The notes under the pieces: generated by a model | What the model was told of the DNA's origin: nothing | Databases searched by the model: none | The model's input: the letters and a program-made list of their open reading frames with translations, nothing else | In this document: positions 7,726 to 14,920 of the stretch, in pieces | Position numbering within the stretch: position 1 is the stretch's first letter | How the letters are laid out: each line of letters begins with the position of its first letter | Program-made: the position numbers and the translations under genes | Source: a bacterium | GTDB lineage: Bacteria; Bacillota_I; Bacilli_A; RFN20; CAG-826 | Assembly (NCBI GenBank): GCA_019421105.1 | Contig: JAHZFY010000006.1 | Location: 1 to 14,920 of the forward strand | DNA length: 14,920 bases | Direction of reading: 5' to 3'

Positions 7726-8893
7726 ATCTTTTGTTTTTTACACTCCTACTAAATTGTTTTTTGGAGAAAATCAAGAAGATCGAATTGGTGATATTTTATT
7801 AGAATACAAAGCCAAAAAGGTTTTGATTGTCTATGGTCAAAATAGCATAATTAAATGCGGATTATTAAATCGCGTTATAGACAAATTGAACAATGCAGGC
7901 ATTGGATATTGTTTATTGGGTGGTGTAAGACCTAACCCTACTATTGATTTGGTAAGATTAGGGATTCAAAAACTCAAACAAGAAAAAGCGGATTTTATAT
8001 TAGCCATTGGCGGCGGCTCTGTTATGGACACAGCAAAATTAATATCAACTGGATATTATTATGATGGTGATCCTTTTGACATTTCTTTAAAAAAATATAT
8101 TCCAAAAAAAGCTTTCCCGCTTGGTGTTATTTGTACAATTGCTGCATCGGGTAGTGAAATGTCAAATTCGTGTGTAATTCAAGACGATGAATTAGGGATG
8201 AAAATGGGTTATGCAAGCGATTTAAATCGACCTTTATTTGCTATTTGCAATCCTATATTAACTTATAGTGTTTCACCTTATCAAACATCAGTTGGAATCG
8301 TTGATATTTTAATGCACACGTTAGAAAGATATTTTTCCCCTTCATCTAAAAACGAGATAGCTGATGATTTTGCAATCGCCTTATTAAAAAATGTTATGAA
8401 ATCAGGCGAGGCCGCTTTAAATAATCCTTTAGATTATGAGGCAAGAGCATCTTTGATGCTTTTATCAAGTTTTTCTCATAATGGTCTAACTTCAATAGGA
8501 AAAAAATATATCTTATCTGTTCATCAAATAGAACACGCTTTATCTGCAACATACGTTAATGTTGCTCATGGAGCTGGGCTCGCCGTATTATTTCCAGCTT
8601 GGTGTAAATATTACCTTGACATAGAAACCGACAAGTTAGCGTATTTAGGAGAACAATTATTCAATCTTAGATTAAATTCTAAAAAAGAAAATGCTATTAT
8701 GTGTATAATAGAATTTGAAAATTATTTCAAAAAAATTAACATGCCAACTAGATTCAAAGATTTAGGTATAGAAAAACCAAACATCGAACTAATGGCTGAC
8801 AGGTTCTCATTAAATGGTACACGTGTTGTTGATCATTCCAAGAAACCATTAGATCGACAAGCCGCTATTGAAATATACAAATTAGCACTGTAA
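7718..8893 (+). CDS. Iron-containing (group III) alcohol dehydrogenase, YqhD/BdhA-like
   Basis: A cytoplasmic NAD(P)H-dependent dehydrogenase that probably reduces aldehydes to alcohols during fermentation or detoxification. It has the nucleotide-binding GGGSVMDTAK (98-107). Metal ligands are visible as D196 and H200 (VDILMH), H269 (HQIEH) and H284 (VAHGAGLAVLFPAW). The opening YTPTKLFFGE is typical of the BdhA/YqhD branch. The frame is open back to 7664, but GAGGA at 7707-7711 lies 6 nt before ATG 7718 and the family N-terminus begins there, giving 391 aa, the normal length. Substrate and NADH versus NADPH preference are not decided. It overlaps the TetR gene by 8 nt, and the next gene begins 12 nt after its stop. 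Confidence 0.92.
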   Translation: MDKSFVFYTPTKLFFGENQEDRIGDILLEYKAKKVLIVYGQNSIIKCGLLNRVIDKLNNAGIGYCLLGGVRPNPTIDLVRLGIQKLKQEKADFILAIGGGSVMDTAKLISTGYYYDGDPFDISLKKYIPKKAFPLGVICTIAASGSEMSNSCVIQDDELGMKMGYASDLNRPLFAICNPILTYSVSPYQTSVGIVDILMHTLERYFSPSSKNEIADDFAIALLKNVMKSGEAALNNPLDYEARASLMLLSSFSHNGLTSIGKKYILSVHQIEHALSATYVNVAHGAGLAVLFPAWCKYYLDIETDKLAYLGEQLFNLRLNSKKENAIMCIIEFENYFKKINMPTRFKDLGIEKPNIELMADRFSLNGTRVVDHSKKPLDRQAAIEIYKLAL

Positions 8894-8905
8894 AGGAGAA
8901 AAATT

Positions 8906-10072
8906 ATGAAAAAAGAAGACATTACAGCCATGGTTGTGTATGTGCTCATGTTAGCACTAGCCATTGTTTTTGGTTTTACTGTTTTAAGAGAAAGACAAAC
9001 AGATTCCATTTTAAATAATTATCAATATATTGGATATGTTGTAGGTGGAATCATATTAGGGGTTTTACTAAATTCTGTCTTGTTTGAATTAGCCCATATG
9101 TTAGGCGCAAAAGTTGGAAGATATTTAATATTAAGTGTTAATATTTTAGGTTTTTCATGGAAAAGAAATGAACAAAATAAGTTTAAATTCAAATTTACAT
9201 CATATGATGGATTAACAGGCGAAACAAAAATTGCTCCTAATCCAAACGCTAAAAAAGAACCTAATCCACTTCCATTCCTATTATTTGGATCATTATTCTT
9301 TTGTATTGAATTTGCATTAGCTGTTATTTTATTCGTATTGTTTAATGCTAGTGGCGATCCATATTTATTAGAAGCTGCATATTTTGTGTTAATTGTCGGA
9401 TTTGTTGGAGCGATGATTTATATTTACAATATCATTCCTGCTAAATTAGATTCAGTCACAGATGGATATCGCTTAACTTTAGTTAGCAATCCTAAAAATA
9501 AAGTCGCTTTTAATGAATTATTAAGAGTAGAAAGAGAATTAGCTTTAGGAAATAGCGATGTAGAAATTAAAACATTTGATCAAATTACAAACTTCACCGC
9601 TGATTTAAACTTAAATAAAGCCTATGTATTATTAGACAAAGGTGAATATGAAAATGCATTACCAATTGTAAATCAAATCGCTGAAGCAAAAGAAAGCGTC
9701 TCCCCTAATGTTTATGTTAGAGCTATGTCTCAAATTGTATTTATTGAAATGATGAGCAAGCCATTAGACGAAGCCATTAATACAATTAATGAAAAAGTTG
9801 ATACCGCTACAAGAAGAAATATCTCAAAAGATAATTCGATGGTCAGCGCTCGCGCTTACATCTTATTAGCGGGTCTAATTGATAAATCTAAATCAGAATG
9901 CCTATTGACGATTAATAATATTCAATCATCGTTTAAACACACCCCAGAAGCAAGAAAAGCTATTGAAATCAAACTCTTTAATAAAGCTTTAGATAAGGTT
10001 ATAGAAAAACATCCTGATTGGGAATTTGAACAATATAAATTAAAAGATTACGTCCCAAAAACAAAGAAATAA
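8906..10072 (+). CDS. Site-2-protease (M50)-like membrane protein with degenerate zinc motif and TPR-like tail
   Basis: A 388-residue protein with about four membrane helices (roughly 8-27, 40-62, 122-146, 156-178) and a soluble C-terminal half. Helix 2 runs into LFELAHMLGAKVGRY, which aligns with the M50 motif HExxHxxxAxxxGY, except that the first zinc His is Phe60; Glu61 and His64 remain. Helix 4 ends in YNIIPAKLDSVTDGYR (N175, P178, D186), matching the second M50 motif NxxPxxxxDGxR that supplies the third zinc ligand. Residues about 200-370 form paired helices such as NKAYVLLDKGEYENALPI, like tetratricopeptide repeats. It is probably a catalytically dead S2P homologue acting as a membrane scaffold, though activity is untested. 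AAGGAGA sits before the ATG. It is the last gene of the operon. Confidence 0.78.
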   Translation: MKKEDITAMVVYVLMLALAIVFGFTVLRERQTDSILNNYQYIGYVVGGIILGVLLNSVLFELAHMLGAKVGRYLILSVNILGFSWKRNEQNKFKFKFTSYDGLTGETKIAPNPNAKKEPNPLPFLLFGSLFFCIEFALAVILFVLFNASGDPYLLEAAYFVLIVGFVGAMIYIYNIIPAKLDSVTDGYRLTLVSNPKNKVAFNELLRVERELALGNSDVEIKTFDQITNFTADLNLNKAYVLLDKGEYENALPIVNQIAEAKESVSPNVYVRAMSQIVFIEMMSKPLDEAINTINEKVDTATRRNISKDNSMVSARAYILLAGLIDKSKSECLLTINNIQSSFKHTPEARKAIEIKLFNKALDKVIEKHPDWEFEQYKLKDYVPKTKK

Positions 10073-10096
10073 AAACACGGTTGACCGTGTTTTTTT
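10071..10096. terminator. Bidirectional intrinsic terminator between the S2P-like gene and mscL
   Basis: AAAAACACGG (10071-10080), loop TTGA, CCGTGTTTTT (10085-10094) form a perfect 10-bp stem. A T-run follows on the plus strand (through 10096) and a T-rich tract on the minus strand. It overlaps the stop codons of both convergent genes, so it should end transcription from both sides. Confidence 0.9.
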
Positions 10097-10739
10097 ATCT
10101 TTTTATAGCTTTTAATCTTTTTGGTTGTTGTTTTCTTATACTGCCTTTAGATATTAAAGCGTCTTTAATATCGCTTAATAATTCGACTTCGGTAGGTTTA
10201 TGAACTTCAACCTTTTCCTCCACCACTGGTCTTTCCTCTGGATGTTTTTTATAATATTCTTCTTTAAGTTTTTCTTCTAATTGTTTTTTCTTATTTTTGA
10301 TAGTGTTGTAAATTTTTAAGATTGTAAACAATATTAATCCGATAATAATAAATGTAATAATAGCGTTAATAAACGCACCCCAATCGATTATTGCACAACC
10401 TTTATAATAATAATTTTGTCCGTATTGTACATACATACCTGCTTCGGTTGAACTAAACCCTTTTTCTAAAAATTGATCAACAGTGTATACATTTTCATAT
10501 CCTGTAGGAGCCTTTTGATTAGCATTCATTGCTGGAAGCACTGTAATTAAGCCAGAAAGGCCTCCAGGAACGCCCCAAGTGCAAATGCTCAATAAAATAT
10601 TGGTCAACGTTTTTACAATCGTAGAAAAAGCACCGCCGATGACTACTGCTACTGCCATATCAACGACATTTCCTCTGCTTATAAATTTTTTAAATTCACT
10701 CCAAAGAGAAGTTAATTTCGACATTTTCTTCTTTTTCAT
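10095..10739 (-). CDS. mscL: Large-conductance mechanosensitive channel MscL, enlarged form
   Basis: MscL is a homopentameric membrane channel that opens under tension to release solutes during hypo-osmotic shock. The N-terminal signature FKKFISRGNVVDMAVAVVIGGAFSTIV, containing the pore-lining helix, is clear (about residues 16-42). A second helix follows at about 122-143 (DWGAFINAIITFIIIGLILF). The C-terminal bundle motif VELLSDIKDALISKGS is also present. At 214 aa it is much longer than the usual 130-150. The extra length is a loop of about 65 residues between the helices and an extended charged linker (KKKQLEEKLKEEYYKKHPEE). AGAGGT sits 6 nt before the ATG at 10739; a later Met6 is possible. 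It is convergent with the upstream operon and probably transcribed alone, because a terminator lies just behind its promoter region. Confidence 0.93.
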   Translation of the reverse strand: MKKKKMSKLTSLWSEFKKFISRGNVVDMAVAVVIGGAFSTIVKTLTNILLSICTWGVPGGLSGLITVLPAMNANQKAPTGYENVYTVDQFLEKGFSSTEAGMYVQYGQNYYYKGCAIIDWGAFINAIITFIIIGLILFTILKIYNTIKNKKKQLEEKLKEEYYKKHPEERPVVEEKVEVHKPTEVELLSDIKDALISKGSIRKQQPKRLKAIKR

Positions 10740-10800
10740 AATGTACCTCTTTATTTGCCTTTAAATGTATTTTAGTTTAAAAAAATGCATATTTTTAGAT

Positions 10801-10828
10801 AAAAATAAAAAGAGGTCTAAGACCTCTT
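10801..10828 (-). terminator. Intrinsic terminator of the tldD-tldE operon
   Basis: Read on the minus strand, AAGAGGTC (10828-10821), loop TTA and GACCTCTT (10817-10810) form a perfect 8-bp stem. It is followed by TTTTATTTTT (10810-10801). It lies 18 nt past the stop of the TldE-like gene and separates this operon from mscL. Confidence 0.9.
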
Positions 10829-10845
10829 GATATTTGATACATTAA

Positions 10846-12171
10846 TTATTTACCACTTATTCCAAGCGATTTAATCAATAAGGATGGTGTAGAAATACCA
10901 CCTAATTTTAATTTGGAATCATTAGCGACTTCCACTACGTCTTTAAATAGTTTTAATATGTTTCCTGAAACTGTAATTAAAGATACTGGAGAAGTTTTCA
11001 CGCCATTTTCAATTAAAAATCCTTTTGCTTGCAATGAAAAATCACCACTAGAAGGATTGATACCAGCATGAGCGCCTGCTAAGGAGGTAATATAAATACC
11101 GTTTTGTATTTTTGTAAAGATTTCGGCTAATGATTTCTTACCTGGCTTTAAGCTCAATGCAAAACAGCCTGTTCCAATTTTAGAACCACCGCTAACAGCG
11201 TTTGCAGTAGACTTCACGTTGTCTTTTTTAGCTGTTTCAAGATTGTATAAGTAAGTTTTTAATACGCCGTTTTTTATTATATCTTTGTTATAGGTAGCAA
11301 CCCCTTCATCATCAAACCATCTTGCATACACAGTTCTTTTTAATGGAGTGTCTTGCAATGTGATTTTATTTGAAGCAATTTTTTCATTTAATTTTCCTTC
11401 TAATAATGAAGTGTGTTTTTGAACTTTTTCAGCTGAAGCGTGAGATAATAAAACACCTAATAATGTAGAAACGCAATCAGAATCTAAAACTGTTTTCATT
11501 TTTTTAGATTCGCATGGTTTACCACCTAATTTTTCTTTTGCGCCTTCTACAATTCTATTAGCTAATGCTTTTATATCTAATTTTGAATAATCGTTATCCA
11601 ATACGATATCAAAGTTATCTTGTGCGTCGTTTTCATCTTTTAACAAAGCACCACCAGTAAACACAAAGTAGTTAGATTTTTGTTTTAATTTCATGCCATT
11701 TGAATTAAGAATTGTGTTTTCTGAAATGGTTTCTTCAAAACCCACTTCAAACACATCCGCTACTCTTGGATCTGCTTTTTCAATTAGTGATTCTAGTAAG
11801 AATAAATCCTTCTTTTTTTGATCGATACTAATCTTTTCATAGTCTTTATTATAGGTAGAAACTTTGTGGTATTTTTCACTACCTTGGAAAAGTTGAGCAA
11901 CTTCATCTTTTTCAATTACTTTTGCATTGCTTAATAACATATCTAAAACATTGTTAATGTTTTCCTTTGTTAAACTACACAATGAAATCGTTCCAAATTT
12001 ATCATTATAAATACCTCTGATTGTAAGGCTAGCATCGGTATTGGCATTAAAAGATTCAATCTCGTGGTGATACAATTGAATAGAAAGACTAGATGACTTG
12101 GATAAATTGATTTCTACTTCTTGAAAACCTTTTTCTTTTGCTAGAGCAAAAAACTTATCATAAATATTCAT
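10846..12171 (-). CDS. tldE: TldE/PmbA-like subunit of the TldD-TldE protease
   Basis: The non-catalytic partner of TldD. In E. coli the TldD-TldE heterodimer degrades unfolded peptides, removes the microcin B17 leader and turns over CcdA. This 441-residue protein has the family fold: an N-terminal PmbA domain starting SSSLSIQLYHHEIESFNAN, a middle domain, and the C-terminal ISLAGAHAGINPSSGDFSLQAKGFLIENG segment (visible in parts near residues 360-395). It lacks an HExxxH motif, as expected for TldE. Its ATG shares one base with the tldD stop (TAATG), so the two are translationally coupled and probably made in equal amounts. GGAGG lies 12 nt before the ATG, a little far. Length fits the family (about 440-450). 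The substrate in this organism is unknown. Confidence 0.92.
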   Translation of the reverse strand: MNIYDKFFALAKEKGFQEVEINLSKSSSLSIQLYHHEIESFNANTDASLTIRGIYNDKFGTISLCSLTKENINNVLDMLLSNAKVIEKDEVAQLFQGSEKYHKVSTYNKDYEKISIDQKKKDLFLLESLIEKADPRVADVFEVGFEETISENTILNSNGMKLKQKSNYFVFTGGALLKDENDAQDNFDIVLDNDYSKLDIKALANRIVEGAKEKLGGKPCESKKMKTVLDSDCVSTLLGVLLSHASAEKVQKHTSLLEGKLNEKIASNKITLQDTPLKRTVYARWFDDEGVATYNKDIIKNGVLKTYLYNLETAKKDNVKSTANAVSGGSKIGTGCFALSLKPGKKSLAEIFTKIQNGIYITSLAGAHAGINPSSGDFSLQAKGFLIENGVKTSPVSLITVSGNILKLFKDVVEVANDSKLKLGGISTPSLLIKSLGISGK

Positions 12172-13568
12172 TATTCTAATTTTCCTCCTCTTCCACCTAC
12201 AGTAATTTCTTTTATTCTTAAGGTAGGTTGACCAACGTTAGTTCTGATGCTACCAGAAGAAGCTCCACACATTCCTTGACCTAGGTCCAAATCGTTTCCA
12301 ACCATATCAATTTTGTGTAAAATTTCTGAACCTTTACCAATGAGCATTGCTCCTTTAACAGGTTCCGCGATTTTGCCATCCCTAATAATGTATGCTTCGC
12401 TGCATCCAAAGTTAAATTCGCCAGTAGTAGGGTTGACTGAACCGCCGTTAAAGCCAACAGCATATAATCCTAATTTTGTAGCTTGAATAATTTCTTCAGG
12501 GGTAGATTTTCCGTTTGCGATATAGGTATTAGACATTCTTGATGTAGGTTCATATCTAAATGATTGTCTACGGCAAGCGCCATTACCTTTTTCATTCATT
12601 CGTCTACCATTGAAGTTATCGATCATATATTCGGTTAATTTACCATCTTTGATTAATACGCGCTTTTCACCTTTTACACCCTCGTCATCATAATCGATAG
12701 AACCCCAAGCGTTAGGGATGGTGGAATCATCGATAGCGGTGACAATAGGGGAAGCGATGTATTCGCCCATTTTGCCTGCAAAACAAGATAAACCTTTAGA
12801 TACAGAAGATGCTTCTAGTGGGTGTCCACATGCTTCGTGGAACAAAACGCCACCCCAGCCATTGCCAATGACAACAGGCATAACACCTGATGGACATTCT
12901 TTGGCGTCTAAATTTTGAATAGCGGTTTTCGCAGCCTTCAAGGCTAATTTTTTCATATCTTTTGTCGTTTTGAAAAAATTGATATCGCTTTGTGTACCAG
13001 GCATTTCAAATCCAACTTCCATGCCTTTGCCATCACTTGCAATTACTTGATAGCCAGCTCTTGCAAATTGTTGATTGGATTTAATAATGTCGCCTTTTGA
13101 ATTATAAATAACCACATTTCTATGAACATCTGAATATAAACCAAAAGTTCTTATAATTCTAGAATCATAATTTTCAATAGCTTTTAAACCATCTTTTATT
13201 AAATTGATTTTTTCTTCTTTGCTAATGTTGTTATAATCGACACCTATTTCAGAAATAGGTTTATATCTTTTTATTTTTAATGTATCAACGTGCAAAACTG
13301 GCTCCCCTTCAAAAGAAGCCGCTAATGTTTTGCTTAAATTTAATAAGGCTTTTTTATTTAACTCAACCGTATATCCATATACGCTTTGTAAATTTTTTAA
13401 AAGTCTAATACCAACGCCGGTATTAATTGTATCGTGTGAGGTTTCTACTTTGCCATTTTCGATGCTTAAACTATATGAAGATGAATCTTCATAAAATATT
13501 TCAGCATAATCTGCTCCAGTAGAAAGACCTACATTTAAAATTTCGATAGCTAATTTTTTTGAAATCAT
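12171..13568 (-). CDS. tldD: TldD metalloprotease subunit
   Basis: The catalytic, zinc-dependent subunit of the TldD-TldE peptidase. H244-E-A-C-G-H249 is the HExxxH zinc motif (in LFHEACGHPLEASS), and Cys434 in LGQGMCGASSG fits the third ligand of the family. Other conserved parts: YDDEGVKGEKRVLIKDG, YMIDNFNGRRM, RQSFRYEPTSRMSNTYI and the ending RIKEITVGG. I chose the Met at 13568 as start: AAAGGA is 9 nt before it but only 3 nt before the ATG at 13574, which would add Met-Phe. Length is then 465 aa, close to the usual 450-480. It heads a two-gene operon with its own promoter and terminator. No RiPP precursor or toxin-antitoxin gene is nearby to suggest a substrate. Confidence 0.95.
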   Translation of the reverse strand: MISKKLAIEILNVGLSTGADYAEIFYEDSSSYSLSIENGKVETSHDTINTGVGIRLLKNLQSVYGYTVELNKKALLNLSKTLAASFEGEPVLHVDTLKIKRYKPISEIGVDYNNISKEEKINLIKDGLKAIENYDSRIIRTFGLYSDVHRNVVIYNSKGDIIKSNQQFARAGYQVIASDGKGMEVGFEMPGTQSDINFFKTTKDMKKLALKAAKTAIQNLDAKECPSGVMPVVIGNGWGGVLFHEACGHPLEASSVSKGLSCFAGKMGEYIASPIVTAIDDSTIPNAWGSIDYDDEGVKGEKRVLIKDGKLTEYMIDNFNGRRMNEKGNGACRRQSFRYEPTSRMSNTYIANGKSTPEEIIQATKLGLYAVGFNGGSVNPTTGEFNFGCSEAYIIRDGKIAEPVKGAMLIGKGSEILHKIDMVGNDLDLGQGMCGASSGSIRTNVGQPTLRIKEITVGGRGGKLE

Positions 13569-13595
13569 AAACATTTGTCCTTTCTTAATGCGTAT

Positions 13596-13624
13596 ATTAT
13601 ATGCACGCGTATTAGAAAAATCAA
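13596..13624 (-). promoter_or_regulatory. Promoter of tldD-tldE
   Basis: On the minus strand TTGATT (13624-13619) and a perfect TATAAT (13601-13596) are 17 nt apart, ideal for the main sigma factor. The predicted start, near 13590-13589, leaves a leader of about 20 nt carrying the ribosome site. The -10 is centred in an imperfect dyad (GCATATAATATACGC) that could be incidental. Confidence 0.7.
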
Positions 13625-13636
13625 ATGAAGTGATGA

Positions 13637-14317
13637 TTATAACAACACAATAACCCCAATTAATTGTATTATTGAGCCAATAATGACAAATAAATGAAAT
13701 ACGCTATGCATCCATTTCTTCTTTTTACCAGCTGCATAAAAAATAACACCTAATGTATAAGCAATGCCTCCAAATAAGATATACATCATAGCTTCAAAAC
13801 GCATCATTGTTATCGCAGGGTAACAAAAGACTATTAACCAGCCCATAATCACATACAAAACAACCGTTATGACTTTAATAAATTTATTGTTTAAGTTAAT
13901 GAAATTTAAAATTGATCCAATTAACAAACAAACGCATTGAATCGACATCATGATGATTCCTAAGTTATTTGGAAAAACAATCGCACAAATTGGAGCATAT
14001 GTTCCTGCGATTAAAATATAGATTGTATTGTGATCTATCAACCTAAATAATCTTTTCCAAGGCGAATTAGGATTCAATAAATGGTAAGTGGTGGACACAG
14101 AATACAAAATCATTAAAGAAAAACTATATATAAATAAAGAAACCATCACAACTGGTGGATAGGAATTGATTATATTTAAACTGACAAAATAAATTAAAGA
14201 TGATAATCCAATCAAAACGCCGATTAAATGCGACACCCAGTTAAATATTTCTTCTCCTTTAGAATAATTTGGAATTGGCTTAGATAGCATAGTTTGTTTT
14301 AATTCATTAATAGACAT
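13637..14317 (-). CDS. Haemolysin-III / PAQR-family (YplQ-like) membrane protein
   Basis: A seven-helix membrane protein of the HlyIII/progestin-and-adipoQ-receptor superfamily; the prokaryotic role is unsettled, with proposed links to membrane fluidity or a zinc-dependent hydrolase. Family motifs are visible: NWVSHLIG near the N-terminus, YSVSTTYHL in helix 2, LIDHNTIYILIAGTYAP, and HSVFHLFVIIGS in the last helix. The His of STTYH and the HxxxH pair match the zinc ligands known from adiponectin receptors. The frame is open to 14383, but the extra 22 residues lack a ribosome site. ATG 14317 has AAGGAGG 7 nt upstream and gives 226 aa, the normal length. No terminator is evident before the tldD promoter 3' of it, so some read-through into tldD is possible. 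Confidence 0.92.
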   Translation of the reverse strand: MSINELKQTMLSKPIPNYSKGEEIFNWVSHLIGVLIGLSSLIYFVSLNIINSYPPVVMVSLFIYSFSLMILYSVSTTYHLLNPNSPWKRLFRLIDHNTIYILIAGTYAPICAIVFPNNLGIIMMSIQCVCLLIGSILNFINLNNKFIKVITVVLYVIMGWLIVFCYPAITMMRFEAMMYILFGGIAYTLGVIFYAAGKKKKWMHSVFHLFVIIGSIIQLIGVIVLL

Positions 14318-14426
14318 ATTTGGTCCTCCTTGCCATAATTTTAAATAATTGAATAAAAAACAAAACCTACTGACTAAAAACAAAAATAGACAGTAAAAAA
14401 ACTGAAAGTAGATAATATTTTTTTGC

Positions 14427-14441
14427 TCTACTTTAAGTAGA
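14427..14441. repeat. Dyad 1 in the divergent control region
   Basis: TCTACTTTAAGTAGA is a perfect 7+1+7 inverted repeat just upstream of the putative -35 of the glycosyltransferase gene. A third copy of its half-site, AAGTAGA, occurs at 14406-14412. Its size and place suit a repressor or activator operator. It could also be chance in AT-rich DNA. Confidence 0.45.
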
Positions 14442-14448
14442 ATAAGGC

Positions 14449-14478
14449 TTGAACTATAAATTATATTACTTTGTAATA
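14449..14478 (+). promoter_or_regulatory. Possible promoter of the glycosyltransferase gene, overlapped by dyad 2
   Basis: TTGAAC (14449-14454) and GTAATA (14473-14478) are 18 nt apart; the -10 is weak. The -10 is itself one arm of a second inverted repeat, TATTAC-TTT-GTAATA (14464-14478). A protein bound there would cover the promoter. A start near 14485 leaves a leader of about 16 nt with no Shine-Dalgarno site. Confidence 0.4.
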
Positions 14479-14500
14479 AATTTGCTTCAAACGATAAATA

Positions 14501-14920
14501 ATGAAAAATATAGCAAAAAATAATAAACTAAAATATATGAAAGTTTTATTGTATTTTGAAGCAGAGAAAAAAATCAAAACCTCAGGAATAGGTAGGGCAT
14601 TAAGGCATCAAATGAAGGCGCTTGAATCTGCTGGTGTTGAATATACCTTATCAAGCAAGGAAAATTTTGATATTGCTCATATTAATACCTATTTTCCTCA
14701 TTCAAAAAAATTGTTAAAAAAATTAAAAAAACGACACATACCTGTCATTGTCCATGGGCATTCAACTATTGAAGATTTTAAAAATTCTTTTGCTCTTTGG
14801 AAAGTTATGGCGTTATGGTTTAATCCTAATTTAATGTGGTTTTATAAAAACGCCGATTTTATTATCACACCTACAGAATATTCTAAGAAGTTGATTGATT
14901 CATATAAATTAGGGACCGAT
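14501..14920 (+). CDS. GT4-family glycosyltransferase (glycolipid-type), 3'-truncated by the window
   Basis: The N-terminal 140 codons of a GT-B glycosyltransferase. KVLLYFEAEKKIKTSGIGRAL (in part) is the N-terminal Gly-rich acceptor loop. FDIAHINTYFPHS, PVIVHGHSTIEDFKNSF and ADFIITPTEYSKKLI follow in the order seen in the streptococcal CpoA-type diacylglycerol glycosyltransferases. These make membrane glycolipids that anchor lipoteichoic acid; that substrate is inferred by resemblance. The nucleotide-sugar domain with the EX7E motif lies beyond the window. ATG 14501 follows an in-frame stop; ATG 14537 would give the more usual MKVLLYFE start. Neither has a ribosome site. It is divergent from the HlyIII-like gene, with 183 nt between them. 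Confidence 0.85.
   Translation, partial: MKNIAKNNKLKYMKVLLYFEAEKKIKTSGIGRALRHQMKALESAGVEYTLSSKENFDIAHINTYFPHSKKLLKKLKKRHIPVIVHGHSTIEDFKNSFALWKVMALWFNPNLMWFYKNADFIITPTEYSKKLIDSYKLGTD

Noticed and set aside
12718..12918. Short open frames opposite tldD, mscL, glmU and the P-ATPase
   Set aside because: They are antisense or out-of-frame shadows of well-supported genes, without ribosome sites or recognisable proteins.
13587..13612. Dyad over the tldD -10 region as a specific operator
   Set aside because: The symmetry is imperfect and largely explained by the TATAAT-rich core, so it is not listed as a separate site.
1..14920. Mycoplasma-type code (UGA=Trp)
   Set aside because: About 25 Trp codons in clearly identified genes are all TGG and only one in-frame TGA occurs, at a site where the family does not have Trp.
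1..14920. AGG reassigned from Arg to another amino acid, as reported in some uncultivated Bacilli
   Set aside because: AGG encodes conserved Arg here, for example RVSPEQK and GLRVLVVA in the P-ATPase, so normal Arg meaning fits.

Overview
The window is AT-rich chromosomal DNA from a low-GC Gram-positive-type bacterium, most likely an uncultivated member of the Bacilli / Erysipelotrichia / Mycoplasmatota neighbourhood. This rests on codon use, strong AGGAGG-type ribosome sites, the small (about 78 nt) SRP RNA, and best family resemblances (MEP-pathway IspE next to GlmU, TadA next to SRP RNA, CtpE-type P-ATPase). It is mostly a housekeeping region. Trp is written TGG throughout (about 25 cases), so the code is not the Mycoplasma UGA=Trp code. 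Every complete gene ends in TAA, except one in TAG.

Layout. (1) 1-2262, plus strand: 3' part of ispE, then glmU, then a tiny strand-repeat protein. This links isoprenoid and cell-wall precursor synthesis. (2) 2281-3761, plus: a clear extended -10 promoter, the SRP RNA, tadA starting only 9 nt after the RNA, and a lipoprotein overlapping the end of tadA. (3) 3815-10072, plus: one tightly packed operon. It holds a CtpE-like P-type ATPase interrupted by a single in-frame UGA, psuG, a TetR regulator, an iron-dependent alcohol dehydrogenase, and a site-2-protease-like membrane protein with a helical-repeat tail. It ends at a bidirectional terminator that also serves mscL. (4) 10095-14317, minus: mscL; a TldD/TldE (PmbA) pair with its own promoter and terminator; and a haemolysin-III/PAQR-type membrane protein. 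(5) 14318-14920: a 183-nt divergent control region with two dyads, then the 5' part of a GT4 glycosyltransferase.

Most notable points. First, UGA codon 517 of the P-ATPase falls exactly where the family has a small residue, usually Gly, and the rest of the protein is intact on both sides. Second, the S2P/M50-like protein has FExxH in place of HExxH but keeps the second half of the active-site architecture (NxxP and TDGYR). Third, the SRP RNA runs directly into tadA with no room for a terminator or Shine-Dalgarno site. I found no CRISPR, insertion sequence, tRNA or prophage, and no clearly new multi-gene system.
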